The notes under the pieces are model-generated. The model was not told the DNA's origin. It saw nothing but the letters and a program-made list of their open reading frames with translations, and did not search any database. Positions 49,089-62,376 of a stretch of 64,000 bases of DNA are shown here, one piece after another; the stretch's first letter is position 1; each line of letters opens with the position of its first letter. Both the position numbers and the translations under genes were made by a program. Source of the DNA: Hybos culiciformis (taxonomy: Eukaryota; Arthropoda; Insecta; Diptera; Hybotidae); contig OZ023273.1 of the NCBI GenBank assembly GCA_964007475.1, positions 99,490,533 to 99,554,532 on the forward strand, written 5' to 3'.

Positions 49089-51714
49089 GATATGCACAAA
49101 AAAATTAATTTAGACACTATACACACGGTGCGTTTAAAGATTAATTGAAAATTTAGTTATTTTTTTATACGGTGTTGAGAGCCTCGTACCACCTTTAAGC
49201 TACAGTTTTATCATATATCTTTTTTTTACTATTTCCATTTGATGAGTATATATAAGTAATTTTTGTAGGATATACATAATTAAGTAATTATGTAATTATT
49301 ATATTATCTCTTTCGCATAATATAAGTGGAATATGCGAAACATAAGGTGAATTCTTGGTAACACGAAAATGGTTATTAAGCTTTTTTCTGGAATATTTAT
49401 TTAAGAACTCTCTTCTGTCTTTAAAAAAAATCAGTTTAAGTGTTAAGTTGAATTTTTAGAGTTTAAATATTGTGACATACAAATATTTACATTCCTTTTT
49501 AATTATCAAAAATATGCAATATCTTGATACTTTGTTTTATTCCGTGTAGTTTATCTCTTTCTTTATCACCTAACATTAAAAACGTAAAGTACTTGCAGAT
49601 AAAAAATTGGAAATTTGTAAGTACACTAAAAGATATATATTTGACTTATTTATTTTTCGCAAATGTTTGTATCTCTTTTATTTTAGATAAAAGATAAGAG
49701 AAAGTGTACTGAAATATGTTGCATCCCATTTTAGAATGTCGTTTAACGAATTTTGAATAAGTAACCTACGAAAGTTTAATGGAAGTACATTTTCGGAACG
49801 ATAATTCACTAATACCAAAATATTAGGGGAGCAGAAGATAATGGAAAATAGTTCATAGTCCGTTTTCCGTCAACAATTAAAAACGGACTCTACCGATTCT
49901 ACTTAGGCAACCCAATATCACCGTGTTTATAATAAAACTAACTTTATTTTTTTATTGAAGTCCATTCTAAGTCTCCATATTGAATCGTTGGGCACAATCA
50001 GGTCTGAATAGTTTTTCTATATTGGTTCCTGTAATCGACGCATATATCTTCTCATGTACTGATATTTTGAAGAAAATGAAAATTTTAAAATTATACAAAT
50101 TTTAAACTTACATAAAAATAATTTTGAACTTAGGCCAGTTGAGTCGACAGTCCGGACTCTTTTGCTAGGACGAAAGTGAACAAAATTTCAAATATTTTAC
50201 CATATCGTTTTAAGCATTTTGGGCGCGACAAACAGCAGAGGAGGACAGATAGAAAACATAAAGTCCGGTAGTTTTTTTGTTTTTCATGCATTCAACAACG
50301 GATATTCAATGTTTGTCATGATGGTTTATAAGTCTACGACTTTACCAAAAAATAAAGAGATGAGTATCCCATGTTACATATCGTATCTTTGTTATCTTTT
50401 GTAAAATGTATCATTCGTTGAGAACGGATACAAATAGGTTGTTCATTGACACACAAAAATCTGTAAAAATGTGCAAATGGTTGTATGATCTGTAAAACAT
50501 TTTTATTTATCTTTTGTGCATTTTGTGTACATTTTTCGAATAATTTTTAAAATTTATACAGAAATTCTGTGTTGAAAATATATACTATATATATTACCAT
50601 TTCTTTTCAACATATAGAGGCAAAACAGAAAAAGTATTTTCAGTATAATGTGATATAAGATTGTTTTTCTTCAAATGTGCAAGAAAGAGATATATATGCA
50701 TAATTTTTTTTCGGAATATTAAATATGTCGAATATAACTAATGCCTTAAACTAATATATGTATAATATAGTGATTTTGTTCTCTGTCTTTTTTTATTTTT
50801 TTTTAATTTAGTTCCAGTATAAAATTTTCTAACTTTTGATATAGAAATAGAATACTCGCATCGGAATTTTTGATTCTTTTTATTTTTTTTTTTATTTTGA
50901 AATTACAACAAATATGTGCCAAATATTTTCTATACATACTTCATGTAATTTATATAAAAAATAAAAATTAAAAATCTAATAAAACTATTAAAGAATTAAA
51001 AATTAAAAAAAAAAAACTGAAAATCTGAAAATTAATTAATTATACCTACACTATAAATAAATTATTAATATTTTTTTTTTGTTTATAGAATTAAAGAAGA
51101 TTAAAAAAAGATAATTTTTTTTTTATTTTTGAGATTCAAAACAAAAATACGAAATACGCTTTTTACAATAAATTTAACTAACTAAATACTTAATTAAAAA
51201 ATAATAAAAATAAAAAAAATAGAAAATCATAAGGACATAAGAAAAATTGGAAAATTAATTAAAAAAAAAAAAGAAACAATAACAAGAAGCACAAAAAAAA
51301 AAGAAAATGTTCGAAGTAATTGATTTTTATTATTTTTTTTTTTATATTATAAAAAAAAATAAAGTGTACATAATTATTTATTTATCTTTTTAATTTTTTT
51401 TGTCAAAATATATTTTTCACCAATTTTTTTTTTTTTTTTGAGGCGAATTTATTTCTTTTGTATTCATCCTCTTTTTTTTCATATGAAATTATGTACACAA
51501 CATAAAAAAAAATAAAAAGAATTAAAGAATTTTTCTTATGGTTATATAGTTCTATACTGTTAAAATTTAACAGTGACGTATCATTGTTTTTTAAAGAGGG
51601 GGTTAATATGATTTCTTTAAAAACAAATATTGACCATTAAATAAATTAATTGAAGGATTATTTTATTTTTTTTAAAGCCTATCCAAAGTGAACTTTATGT
51701 TTTATTATTTTCTA

Positions 51715-51900
51715 TCTTAGTATCTATCCGTTTGTCGTTTCAAATGGATTCTAATGAAAATAGATAGATTCGGACTAGTGGCTGAATTTCGATGAACTGT
51801 AGGATGAAAGCGGATTTCTTTAAAAATATATATATTTTAAAAACAATTTGGGGTAATTAAAATTTTTAAAGGGGGGGGGGGGGGGGAGGGGGGCTCCGTA
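51715..51900 (-). repeat. Dispersed repeat family A, inverted partial copy
   Basis: Its reverse complement carries the 'ctatctattttcat' and 'gaatccatt' blocks of copies 1 and 2. A poly-G run interrupts or borders its end. Confidence 0.4.
51871..51893 (+). repeat. Poly-G tract
   Basis: Sixteen G, one A, six G. Very unusual in this base composition and capable of forming a G-quadruplex. Confidence 0.95.
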
Positions 51901-54194
51901 GTCCAAACTCCATAGACATACAGTTCTATATTTTTGTATGAATTTTTGATTTAGTTGGCTAGAATTAATTATTTTTTATATCTATTCATAGTGTAGGCAT
52001 CAGGACCTTTCTATAATGCAAAATCTTATTCTTTCTTAAAAAATGTACATACATAATATATTGCTTTTATCGATTTTATTTAATTTTAAAATCAAATATA
52101 GTAATATAGAAATAAATATTATAGATATTCTAAAAAAGTAGAAAATGGACAGTGCAGAAGACGTTAAAACGAAATTGTTAACGAAGTACTTTGAGTCCAC
52201 CGCTGTTTGTATCTCTAAACCTCAATTATAATGCGAAACATTCATTTAATTTCTTTGTCAAAGTCTTTATCTTTAGTACAAGTAGTATAAGAATTTAATA
52301 TTTATTATCTAAGATTTAAATAACTTTTATTTAATTTAACCTTACTATGTTTCTTATAATCGAAATATTTCACATTTATTTATTTCATAATATACATTAG
52401 AGACTGAGTACTGTTCTGAAGTCGAATTCTTATTGACTGTTAAACTGTGTTTTTTAACATTCCTTTGTAACAAACACAATGTACTTTCATCGTGTTCTAA
52501 TATTTCATCTTATGGAGAATTAACTATTTAAAAACTGTAATACAATAGTAGGCAAAAAATGATTAAAAAAAATGAAAAGGCTTAAAACTATATACATAGT
52601 TAAAAAATAATTACTTACATCTAAGAAAATATATTTTTTAAGGAACAAAGCGGAATGGAAAATTATACATAAAATCTAATTAAGAAAAAAATTACAGCTT
52701 AAATATTAATAGTAAAACAATATTATAATATGTATATATTTATATAACATAGTAGTTGAATCCTCAAAAAGGAAAACAAACAGTTGTTGTTATTTTGCAC
52801 TTTTTTTTTTAATTTACATAATTTCTGCCGTGTTCATGAATGCTGAAAATTGTATTTAGCTTAAAAAGAAAGTAACTTTTTTATTTTTCTCAACATCACA
52901 ACACTATAAGTCTGGATCTGAAATGTCCTTAAACAGGAAATTAATTATGTATTTCATGCTGCGTAAATTATTGACAAAAGATATAATTCAAAACATTTTT
53001 GAAAGGTGGTCGCTTGTCCACAGAATTTACAATTAACATGTCTTCTTTTAATTCATTCTAAAAATATTTATTTTTGAAATATTTGTTTATATACCTAAAC
53101 ACATATAGCATAATTTTACTATAACTAATATTTTTTGTACATTAGTCACTCATAAATCATAAAAGAGTTAAATTCTTACACTTACATTAAGACAAGGTTT
53201 AACACTAGAAATGTTAAACAACATGAGTATTTTCTGTTCTTTACATAAAACCTTTATTATAGGAATTTTTAACTTTTAGGAAATATATATTTAATTTGAT
53301 TTATTTATTTATTTTAAGATGTTTTTAGTGATATTTATTGAAAATTTGTCTAAAACTGAAACAGAAACAAAATAGCTACTTTTCAGTTTATTTTCAATAT
53401 TATAATCATTTCTGAATTGAAGAGGAGGAATTGTACTACTACCACAAACAATTATTCAAAATTTTAAACATATATTCTTCTAATTTTAAAACAAATGTTA
53501 ATAAACTTCGAAAATTGTTAACCGACTACTAGGAACTCTAGTTTACACTTTAACGAAATTCAACGTATTCAAAATTTATTTATATTTCTATTTTAAAGGT
53601 TTAGCTATTGACATTGTATATTTAAACGTAAAGTATAAATTCGATTAATTATAATTATTATAATTATTTTTCGATATCATAATATTGATAGGCATTCGAC
53701 CGTATCTATCTATGTAATCAATCAGTAAGTAAAGACATCTATTGGAGTTAAAATAAAATATAAAGTTTAGAGACATCTATTGGAATTTACAACAATGAAA
53801 AAAACATTGTAAAATTCGAAAAAAGCATTACAAACTAAATTTGTTGGAAAATAAAATTAAAAAAAATTATTTCAAAAATTTAAATTTATTTAACTTCCGT
53901 GAATATCTCACGGGTTTCGACTAGTGTGTCCAACCCCGATAATCGACTAACCAAGTACTCGTCGATTTTCAGGATTTTTCCATTACTCGGTTAACCGGTT
54001 AATTTCATCGAGTAATCGAATAGTTAGTTTTTAGTTATCTTTTAAGGAAAATAAACAAATATTTTAACATTTCCTAATAAACATTGGAATTTTGGTACAC
54101 GGATTTCCGTGCAAAAATGTATTTCGTCCTTTACGACAACAAAAACACACGAAAACACTGGATTGAGCTGGGATAAAGAATTAAGCTTCTATAA

Positions 54195-54851
54195 CAGGCC
54201 TGGGCAAACCAAAACATAAGCGAGCCAATTTTAAAAAATATCAAAAATGAAAGCGCCGCAAATTTTTTTAATAATTAAAAATATTAAAAATGTATATAAG
54301 AAAATAAATTTTTGATTTATATACATTTTTAAAATATTAAAAATAAAATAAAACAATAATTTTGATTTATATAATCATGAATTTTGTATATTGTTCAAAA
54401 TATATAAAATAATGTTATATAATTTAATTTGATTTTTTTTTTATTAATTCTTCAAAATTAATTGTAATTTTTGATAATGACACCCGTGACACCCTTAATT
54501 CATTTGTTAAATTCTCGTCCGTAATTGTTTATTTTAATTTTTGAAAAAAGTTATTCACAAAGTTGTTAATTCCAAATGCAGCTAAAATTCTTGAAACAAT
54601 TTTTTTAAATTTGGAAAAGAATCTTTTTTAAATACATTTAGAGTTTACAGTAGTTTGAGTGCAAAAAAAATTCTTGATTTGAAATTTAGGGTGCAAGAAA
54701 ATTATTTATTTGTAGTTTAGAGTGGAAAAAGTTGAGGCCGGGTGAAAAAAAAAATCCTCAGAATTGTTCGTCGAGCCTCATGCAGTGTAAAAAAAATTTA
54801 TTTCCGGAGCCGCATAAATTTATGTTATGAGCCGCAGTTTGCCCAGGTTTG
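54195..54851. mobile_element. Second hAT element nested in the first
   Basis: Ends are CAGGCCTGGGCAAAC and the complement of CAAACCTGGGCAAAC, a classic hAT end. Both flanks carry TTCTATAA (54187-54194 and 54852-54859). The subterminal 'gagcc..a' and 'gagccgc' motifs are shared by both ends. No intact ORF is seen in the 657 bp. It inserted after the outer element. Confidence 0.88.
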
Positions 54852-54918
54852 TTCTATAACAATAAAGGCATAAATTCCGTACAACTATAAAAAGGTTGTA
54901 CAACGCACTATTAACTAT

Positions 54919-55038
54919 AAACCGACCTCTATTGCATCTAAGGGAGTCTTTTTTGTAGCTGGTACGATGAAAACTAAAATCCGAAAACGAACGAGTCCGG
55001 AACCATTAAATGCACTAATTTTCCTTAAATATTATTTC
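54919..55038 (+). pseudogene. hAT transposase C-terminal dimerisation fragment
   Basis: The plus strand reads KPTSIASKGVFFVAGTM, then KIRKRTSP and LNALIFLKYYF. This is the hAT dimerisation motif (usual form PTS..SERvFS.AG....kRnrLsp..l..LiFLk), with Glu-Arg replaced by Lys-Gly. It is only about 40 residues long and the catalytic region is absent. Confidence 0.75.
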
Positions 55039-55617
55039 CTAAATAAATAATCCGTTCGGTGTAACACGGTATTAAATTAAATTAATTAACAGTTTTAGTA
55101 TAGTATTGCAGTTGCAGTATTGTTCTATTAGTACATATATGAATTAAATATGTATTATTTATTATTTTATTTTTATCATTGAGTTATTGTGATATACAAT
55201 TTAACTATAATTAAAGATTAAACCTATAAATTAAAATTTTATTTTCCTATTTTTTAGCTTTATTTAGTTTCGAGTATAGTAACCGAGTAACCGATTACTC
55301 GCTCAATTTTTGGTACAATATTCGAATAACCGAGTATTACAAAAACTCGAGTAATTTGGATACACTAGTTTCGACTAGTAATTATAATTATTTTGAACTA
55401 TGTGTATATGTATATTTAAAGTTTAATTAAACAAAATAGCACTAAGTAACACTATATCTAGTATCTACTCTTATCATATAATATATCATTTAAAAGTATA
55501 TCATTTAAAAGTTTATTATATATTAGCATAATATAATGTGAATAAAAACTAATAATTTGTATAACTTTCATTTTAGTTTATGTAAACTATTAATCAGCAA
55601 GTTTATGACGGCAAAAG

Positions 55618-58600
55618 ATGCATTCAAATTTTGAGATCGAATTAAAACCTAAATTTGATAAAACAAAAATTACAAAAACTAGTAAAACAGAAAAACATAA
55701 TAGAAGTACAGATGAAATTTATGATTATCAACACTCGTATTTAAGAAAGAATGACATTAAATGCGCAGAAAAAAAAGATATATTAAATAATATATCATAT
55801 ATTTTCAGCAGTTATAATATATTATTTACACTAGTTATATTAATATCAACTAAACAAGCTCAAAGTTTCTGTCCATCCAGGTGTGTTTGTAATGCTAGAA
55901 ATTTAAATTATGTAACGTCGTGCATTAATGCCGAACTAGAGGTTGTTCCAATACAATTAAATCCAGACACAAAATTTATTAATTTAACATTAAATGAAAT
56001 ACAAAACGTTGATTTTGCATTACCATTTTACACCAAATTAGAGGTGCTAGATTTATCCCGAAATATGATGGAAACTTTAGGAACAAAAAATTTTGAGTTT
56101 CAAAAAGAACTAATAACTTTGAATATTAGTCATAATAGAGTTACATCGCTTGGCAAAGAAACATTTAAAGGCTTAAAAAATTTATTAGTTTTGGATTTAA
56201 GCTATAATGGTATAGAAATTATTCATTCGGATGCTATGGAAGATTTGATTAGTATAATTGAACTGAATTTATCTAATAATTTTATAGTTAGTATGGAAGC
56301 TGCAATTTATAAAAATATGATTTCTTTAGAAATTTTATCGCTTCGTAATAACCAGTTATTAGATGTTCCGACCAATAATATCAAATATTTAGAAAATCTT
56401 AAGACTTTGGACTTATCACGTAATTTGATAGAATTTGTCAGAAATGAAGAACTTGATCAACTCAAGCAGATAGTTGTATTGAATATATCTGGAAACGTAA
56501 TTTCTAAAATAGAAAGCAATGCATTTAATGGACTGATTAATTTAGAACAAATGGATGTTAGCGATAATAATTTAACAGTAAGAATAGAAATATATATATA
56601 TATATATAGGCTTTAAGTTAAAAAAATTTATTTAATTTTTATTGAATTATTCTATATTATATAACAATTTTTTCTCTCTTCTAGATTGTACCAACATCAC
56701 AATTGTCAAATCTATCAAATTTGACATACTTATCGCTTAATGGAAATAGATTTACCGAAATACCAGGTTTAGCCTTTTTAAATCTATTTCAACTGAAAGA
56801 GCTACATTTAAGTAGGCTTGATAAATTACTGAAAATTGATCCAAGGTAAGAAAAAATTAATACAATTTTTATTAATTTCTATTATATTATAATCGCACGG
56901 TCTTTTACTAAGTGTTATCATTGAGTAATCATATTTATAAGAGGAGATTTCATACAAGTAAATTTCAGAATTTTTTTTTCAAATAGCTAGCCACCCACTA
57001 ACACTTTTTTTTAAACGACAGATGACACGCCACGCTTTTTACTGCATTTTTCTGTTGGTGTATGGTGAACATGACGCGCCATTTTTTCTAACACTCAACC
57101 TGCCACTCCAATTGACACTTTTTCACGTTAGTCCACACACTAACAAAATTTAAACTGAACGGAAAAACGTCAGTTTTTTACAAGTAATTACAAGTTACGA
57201 GTTTAATAGTGTTAATTGAGTTTTAAGTTGAAAGCATCATAGCACATATAATTAAAATTTCTGACATTTTTTAAACTACAAAAAATTAAAAAAACTTGTT
57301 CTAATACAAAAACACAAAGTTGTACTATTAAAAACACAAAAAAATCGTTGGATTGTCATTTGGAATTACAAAATTTTAGACACTCTACACGACATTCCAA
57401 AGAACAACAATTTATTAGGCTTATAAAAGCTCTTTAACTGTCGTTCAAACTTCCACTTTTTTCAGCGTTTTAACTGTGTAGTGTGTGTGCAAAGAGCTTT
57501 TGTTGAAATGCCACTTAAACTGACAGTTTTTTTGAAAGAAAAACCGAGAGTTTTTTCATGAAAAAAAGTGTTAGTGGGTGGCTTGCTAATAACTCAAAAA
57601 TGATGGCAATATTATCAATGTATTGATACAATAATAAAAATAATAAAATTAGGAATAAACACATTTGAGTTAAAAAATTTTACCCAATACATTGAAAATA
57701 TTGTTATAATTTTTGAGTTATTTAGAAAAAAATTTACTTGTATGAATTCTGTCCCTCTTATAAATATTATTACTCAATGGTATTATTGAACTCAAAATTA
57801 TTGGATGATTCATGAAAAAATTTCACGGTCTCTTAGATTTGTTAAAAGAAACGTTTTTATTTCAAAATTATGTACATTATATGCATGAAAAAGGATAAGT
57901 TTAAAAGTATATTATGTTGGTATGTATATTTATGTAAATAATGTTGGCACAGAAATATTTTTTCTTGTTGTAAATTAAACGATGGGGGTCAATAGTATAT
58001 CATATATTTTTTTTAATTATTTTGGATACCATAATCTACTTAATTTTAACTCGAAAAATCATCTAAGACTTTTCCTTATTTTTTCTTAATATCTGATGGC
58101 ATGGGTTGAACTATTCGTTGTTAAGTTTAGTTTCATTATAAAGTTAATCTTGAACCTGTTTTTACATTTATAAATAATAACATTCATATATTTGCTTTTT
58201 TATTCGTTTTAGGGCTTTTGTAGATAACACATCTCTTCAGAAAATAAACTTGAATGGAAACCAATTATTTACAGAATTGCCGCTAAGACTTTTTCATGGA
58301 AATCTGAACTTGATTGAAATATCAATACAATCGAATAATCTCCAAACTTTGGAGGCCGCTCAATTCCCTATAGATCGAATACAACAACTATACTTAGGCC
58401 ACAACCCATTTCAATGTAATTGCTCTATAAAATGGCTTTGGCAATTAATCACTGGAAAGATCGAGGAAAAATATATAGTTACTTCAACGGAGATTAATTT
58501 GATTCTGGATCATAAGTTAATTGGATGCAATGAAGAAAAAGGCAACCAAATAATCCACCGCCTCGTAAATGAGCTCTCAGAAACTGAAATTTCATGCCCT

Positions 58601-59008
58601 CCTCATATTTTAAGCGTAGTATGTGCAATTTTAACTATAATAATTGTGATAATGACTGGAATTAGTGTAATATTTTATTTTCGACATGTCCGTAGAGGGC
58701 GACAAAAACTTTTACAAAGTGGTCGGGTAACCAAAACTGTTGTTAACAACGAAAGAATGCTTCAGCCTACACAAAACACTCAAAACCAATTTCAACAACA
58801 ATCTCAAGTGACACCAGTTCATAAATTAAATTTAGAAAAGTATGTAGATGCTGAAGCGATTGCCAATGAATATCAAGCAATTAAACCATGGGACTCACCT
58901 GTAAAGAAGCCACTTACTGAAAATACAGAACATTTGTATGAAAGATTTGATCATTACGAATACCCTGATGCATCAACTATGGCTAAAGCTCACGTAGTTT
59001 ATGTATGA
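55618..59008 (+). CDS. Leucine-rich-repeat transmembrane protein, three exons
   Basis: Exons 55618-56577, 56685-56845 and 58213-59008 join in phase (0, then 2) to 638 residues. After an unusually long N-terminus (about 1-60) a hydrophobic stretch (about 61-78) precedes an LRRNT cap (CPSRCVC...C). About ten LRRs follow with LxxLxLxxN pattern (VLDLSRNMM, LNISHNRVT, VLDLSYNGI, ILSLRNNQL, TLDLSRNLI, VLNISGNVI). An LRRCT cap (NPFQCNCSIKWLW, about 438-502) leads to a membrane span (about 505-530), a basic stop-transfer (RHVRRGRQK) and a 100-residue cytoplasmic tail with Gln-rich stretch, several Tyr (EYQ, LYERF, YEYPD) and a hydrophobic VVYV C-terminus that could be a PDZ ligand. It is a type I surface receptor or adhesion protein; there is no Ig or TIR domain, so not a kekkon or Toll. 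I do not assign an ortholog. Confidence 0.88.
56919..57779. mobile_element. Foldback element D in LRR intron 2, interrupted
   Basis: The two ends are inverted copies of about 60 bp beginning CATTGAGTAAT and running through 'atttataagagg' and 'catacaagtaaatt'. The interior also has inverted 'aactcaaaaatgatg' and 'tttttgagtt' blocks. A second copy at 63729-63962 lacks the insertion carried here at 56986-57587. Confidence 0.75.
56986..57587. mobile_element. Element nested inside foldback D
   Basis: Inverted ends contain AGCCACCCACTAACACTTTT. Comparison with 63729-63962 gives the empty site ('tcaaataactca'), so the duplication is 3-4 bp (ATA or AATA). The 602-bp interior has no convincing ORF. 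The superfamily is uncertain. Confidence 0.75.
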
Positions 59009-61695
59009 CTTAAAAGAACAATTATAAAGTCGAATTTAGGGAAAAAAAAAACTACCATATTTATTTATTATAATAATTAAAGATTGAGTGAATTTTTAAT
59101 AGACATATTAATACAAATATGGCAATAAATCGGATACAGTGATGTTGCCTTCATTTCTCAACTTTAAGTTAAGATTTTTGAAATAATAATCCAAATTATA
59201 ATATGATACTATTGAACACTATATTTTGCTATTAGACCTAAAATTTTTGTATAAATACCTCTTACTACTGAAACTTATTTTAAGTTGACAATATTACAAA
59301 ACAATATTGTAAACATATTCCAAGACTTTAAAAATATGTTTCTTGAATAAGTTTCTTCTCATATATATATTATGTATGTAAATCCAAATTTTCTAACAAC
59401 CGAAAATTTGGATTGCCATTATTCCTCAAATTAATAGAAAGTTGATAGTTTTTTTCTTTTTATGGATACACCTGTCGAATAATTATGCTACGTATTAACA
59501 AATGATCTCTAAAAATAATTAAATTCAATAATTTACATTGCATGTACATGTACATGTATCGACCAGGTGCTATTAACCCTACACAACGATACACAACGAT
59601 TACAAGCTTCATCTAGAACTTTTAAGAAGTTAAGCAGTTGTTGCAATTAAAAAAGAATTCTTAGTTTTTTTAAGTTTTGGAGTAAAAATTAAATTAGGGA
59701 AATCGAAATACGAATCCAATGTTTTAAACATCATAAAAATTTTTTCTAATTCTATATATTTCAAAAAGAATAGTTTTTATGAGAGCGTTGTAGGGATGTT
59801 AACAAAATTCTTTGTCAATAATTCGTACCAAAACCTATTTAAAAAGAAATCCACTATCTGTAGATAGAGAAAAAATATCAACTTTCTTATTATGTACACA
59901 AAATTTATTTAAATTAATTTCAAAAGTATACATATTAAATTATTATTTGAAGGAAGTTTAAGAAAAAGTTCACGCCGCAGTGATGCGTACAAATAAACTT
60001 TAAAGAAATGATAAGCAATTCAAACTCCGATATTTATATACTTTTATTTTATTAAACAAAATTTTTAATAAATTCAAACTTTAAGAATTAAATTTAAAGC
60101 CTTATTACTTAATTAATACCTAGGAGATCGAGCTAAGCTCAGGAGTCCAATTTGGTTTTTTTGCTGTTTTCGCGGATACTGGTTTTATTCGCGGTTTTTT
60201 CTGGCGGATTTTTATGCCATTTTAGTAATATTCATATTTCAAGGAGGTGAATGAAAAAAATAAAATAATTTTCGCGGTTTTCAGCTATTTGGTCACGATT
60301 TGCGCGGGTTAGTACCGATCTAGCTAGCCCCTATATTGTAAAGTTCATCGAAATCTATCGAGCCGTTTTCGAGAACAAAATTACTTATATATTAAAACAG
60401 TAAAAGAAAATTTGAATTATCGTAATTAGATATTTCATATTTATTTAAAAATATAGTTAAACGAAATGTAAATTTGGTGTAATACAGGTATACGTATACA
60501 TTACCCTAGGTCATAATGAGATTCAGTTTTGTTTATATAAAAACTTTTTTTAAGCAGATATCGGTTTCAAAACAGTGAAGTCCTTTATGGATTAAAAGCT
60601 TCTAACACTTTTTCTTCCAATGTGACCCATATTTTATTATACTTTCCAAATGAGCAAACTTTTAGTTCGTACATAAGATTTTATTATTTTGAATTTGATT
60701 TTTCTTTATGTTAAGATATATCATTCAAAGATTCTTTAGCAGTATTTAAATTTTTAAAAATGACAAATCCAGCACGAATAATAATATGATTTAAAAAAAT
60801 TGTTGTCTAATTCACGAGAACGAGAAATTATGTTTACCAACTTCAAATAACTTTATGGTACTTTAATAAGTTAATTTAAGAATATTCGAACTAACAGTGA
60901 GAGTAGAAAATTAAAGTTTTTTATAAACTTGAAATGAAAAGACAAATACTATTTTCAATATTGATTTCAATAAAGTAAGTGGTGTATTTTTTTTAAATTA
61001 TATTAATTTAAAGTTTTTTTTAATGAAACACTATCCAATTTAAAGTGGCTACAATTAAAGATTCTTTGTTAAAAACATGGCTTCAGGCAACTTTTCAGTA
61101 AGAATTTTATATTTTTCTACTGTGTTATAAATGGAGAGTCGTTAAAATGGTGTAAGAAGGAAAAATGTAAACAATTTTTGTTCAAAGTTAAAAATTTAGA
61201 AACTTGTATTTTGTAATTTCTTTTACTTAAAGTTTTTTAAATAAGAAATATTAAGCTTCAAATTGATAAATTATGTTTGCTCTACAGACAACATGGTTTT
61301 AGACAACCTTGTATTCGAAGAAAAATGCGAATGATTTTCACTGAAAGTGCAATATCAAATCTACTTGCATCGTTTTATTAATTTTATTTATAACACAATA
61401 TTTATAACACTTTATTTCAGTTTCAGCGACCGGGGCACAAGTCAAACTATTTGAATAAAATATATTGAATTGTTTTCGAAATGACATTACCTATTCTCGT
61501 ATGTGACTCGTCGTTCATGGTTTTAACTTGGAACATTCATGGCTCTACAGTTCTACACTTCCACATGAAGCCATTTTTCATTAAAAATATTTTGTTCGCA
61601 CATCTTTTATTCATTTACTTACGTATTTTGTATCAATATTTTACTTCTTTCAAATGAACAACATAACTATAGGTAGAATTATTTGAATATTTTAG
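59009..61695. other. Intergenic stretch after the LRR gene
   Basis: AATAAA at 59124-59129 is a plausible LRR gene poly(A) signal. Around 60121-60400 the sequence is GC-richer with repeated 'cgcggtttt' and a 'catcgaaatctatcgagccg' phrase resembling text common in insect dispersed repeats. Nothing else is supported. Confidence 0.5.
60121..60400. repeat. Likely dispersed repeat, GC-richer patch
   Basis: It has imperfect inverted 'gatcgagctaagc' and 'gatctagctagc' phrases near its ends and three 'tcgcgg' phrases inside. A loosely similar 'aatttcatgtaaatcgg' phrase occurs at 63612. Class and limits are unknown. Confidence 0.35.
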
Positions 61696-62132
61696 GTAGG
61701 TATATTATGTTCTTCTTTTATGTGCTGTAATGTAATGAGTCGAAAAAAATATCGAATGCTAGTACCCTGGTTAGAACTGGTTGCTAAAAAACCAGAGAAT
61801 GAAAATTTATTAACGTCTTATCACGATCAAAATTATGAAAACAAATCCTCCATTGCAGACAACTGTAGAAATCCACTAATTAACGAGAAAGAATTTAAAA
61901 ATTTTCCCACTTCTAAACTTAGTGAAAGTGAAAACTAAAATTCGTAAAACAGTACTGAGAGACATTTTGATAGATCAAATCAATCAAGACAAAGTCATTT
62001 TAATACAAATAATGATAATCAGATAAATAAAGGCTTTCAACAGACAAGTCATGATAATATAGGATAATACAATGCCAGGCACAGAGCGGATGCTGTTAGG
62101 AATGTAACCGGAATGACTGAAAAGAAAACATG
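61696..62132 (+). pseudogene. Possible terminal exon or decayed membrane-protein ORF with in-frame TAA codons
   Basis: After an acceptor-like TTTTAG at 61695 the frame reads VGILCSSFMCCNVMSRKKYR, like the end of a membrane span and basic stop-transfer, then a polar tail to a TAA at 61936. The same frame keeps coding-like composition beyond it: NSTERHFDRSNQSRQSHF, NKGFQQTSHDNIG, YNARHRADAVRNV, up to TGA at 62130. Three TAA codons (61936, 61945, near 62065) interrupt it, each at a place where CAA would fit. It may be a pseudogene or an exon whose real stop is the first TAA. No upstream exon was found. Confidence 0.4.
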
Positions 62133-62376
62133 AGTAATTTTTAAGTTAGATCGAAAAAAAAAATTTAGGAAATTAAAGTTTTATGTATTAAATAGTGTGT
62201 GAACATTTTATTTTCCTGGTACATTATTATTATAAATTTTTGTTTGAAAGTATAGTTATCTTGTTTTTATGTTCTTTTTTTATAAATATCAAATATAAAA
62301 AATAAAAATTAATGTATATAATATTAACTGCAGTTTTATTTATGTTTTAATGTTTAATTTCGAACTTTGTTTGTGC

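Larger units (their letters stand above)
53922..55367 (+). mobile_element. hAT element, internally deleted, with 8-bp target duplication
   Basis: Terminal inverted repeats read TAGTGTGTCCAA at the left and TTGGATACACTA at the right. Both flanks carry GTTTCGAC (53914-53921 and 55368-55375), a perfect 8-bp duplication typical of hAT. Subterminal DNA repeats CGAGTAA-CGA motifs. A remnant of the transposase C-terminus is at 54919-55038. A second hAT element is inserted at 54195-54851. Confidence 0.88.
46807..55617. other. Intergenic region between srGAP and the LRR gene
   Basis: No supported gene. It holds MITE family B copy 2 (48868-49088), a homopolymer-rich stretch (50760-51540), an inverted copy of repeat A with a poly-G tract (51715-51893) and nested hAT elements (53922-55367). 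Other parts are unique-looking AT-rich DNA. Confidence 0.6.
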
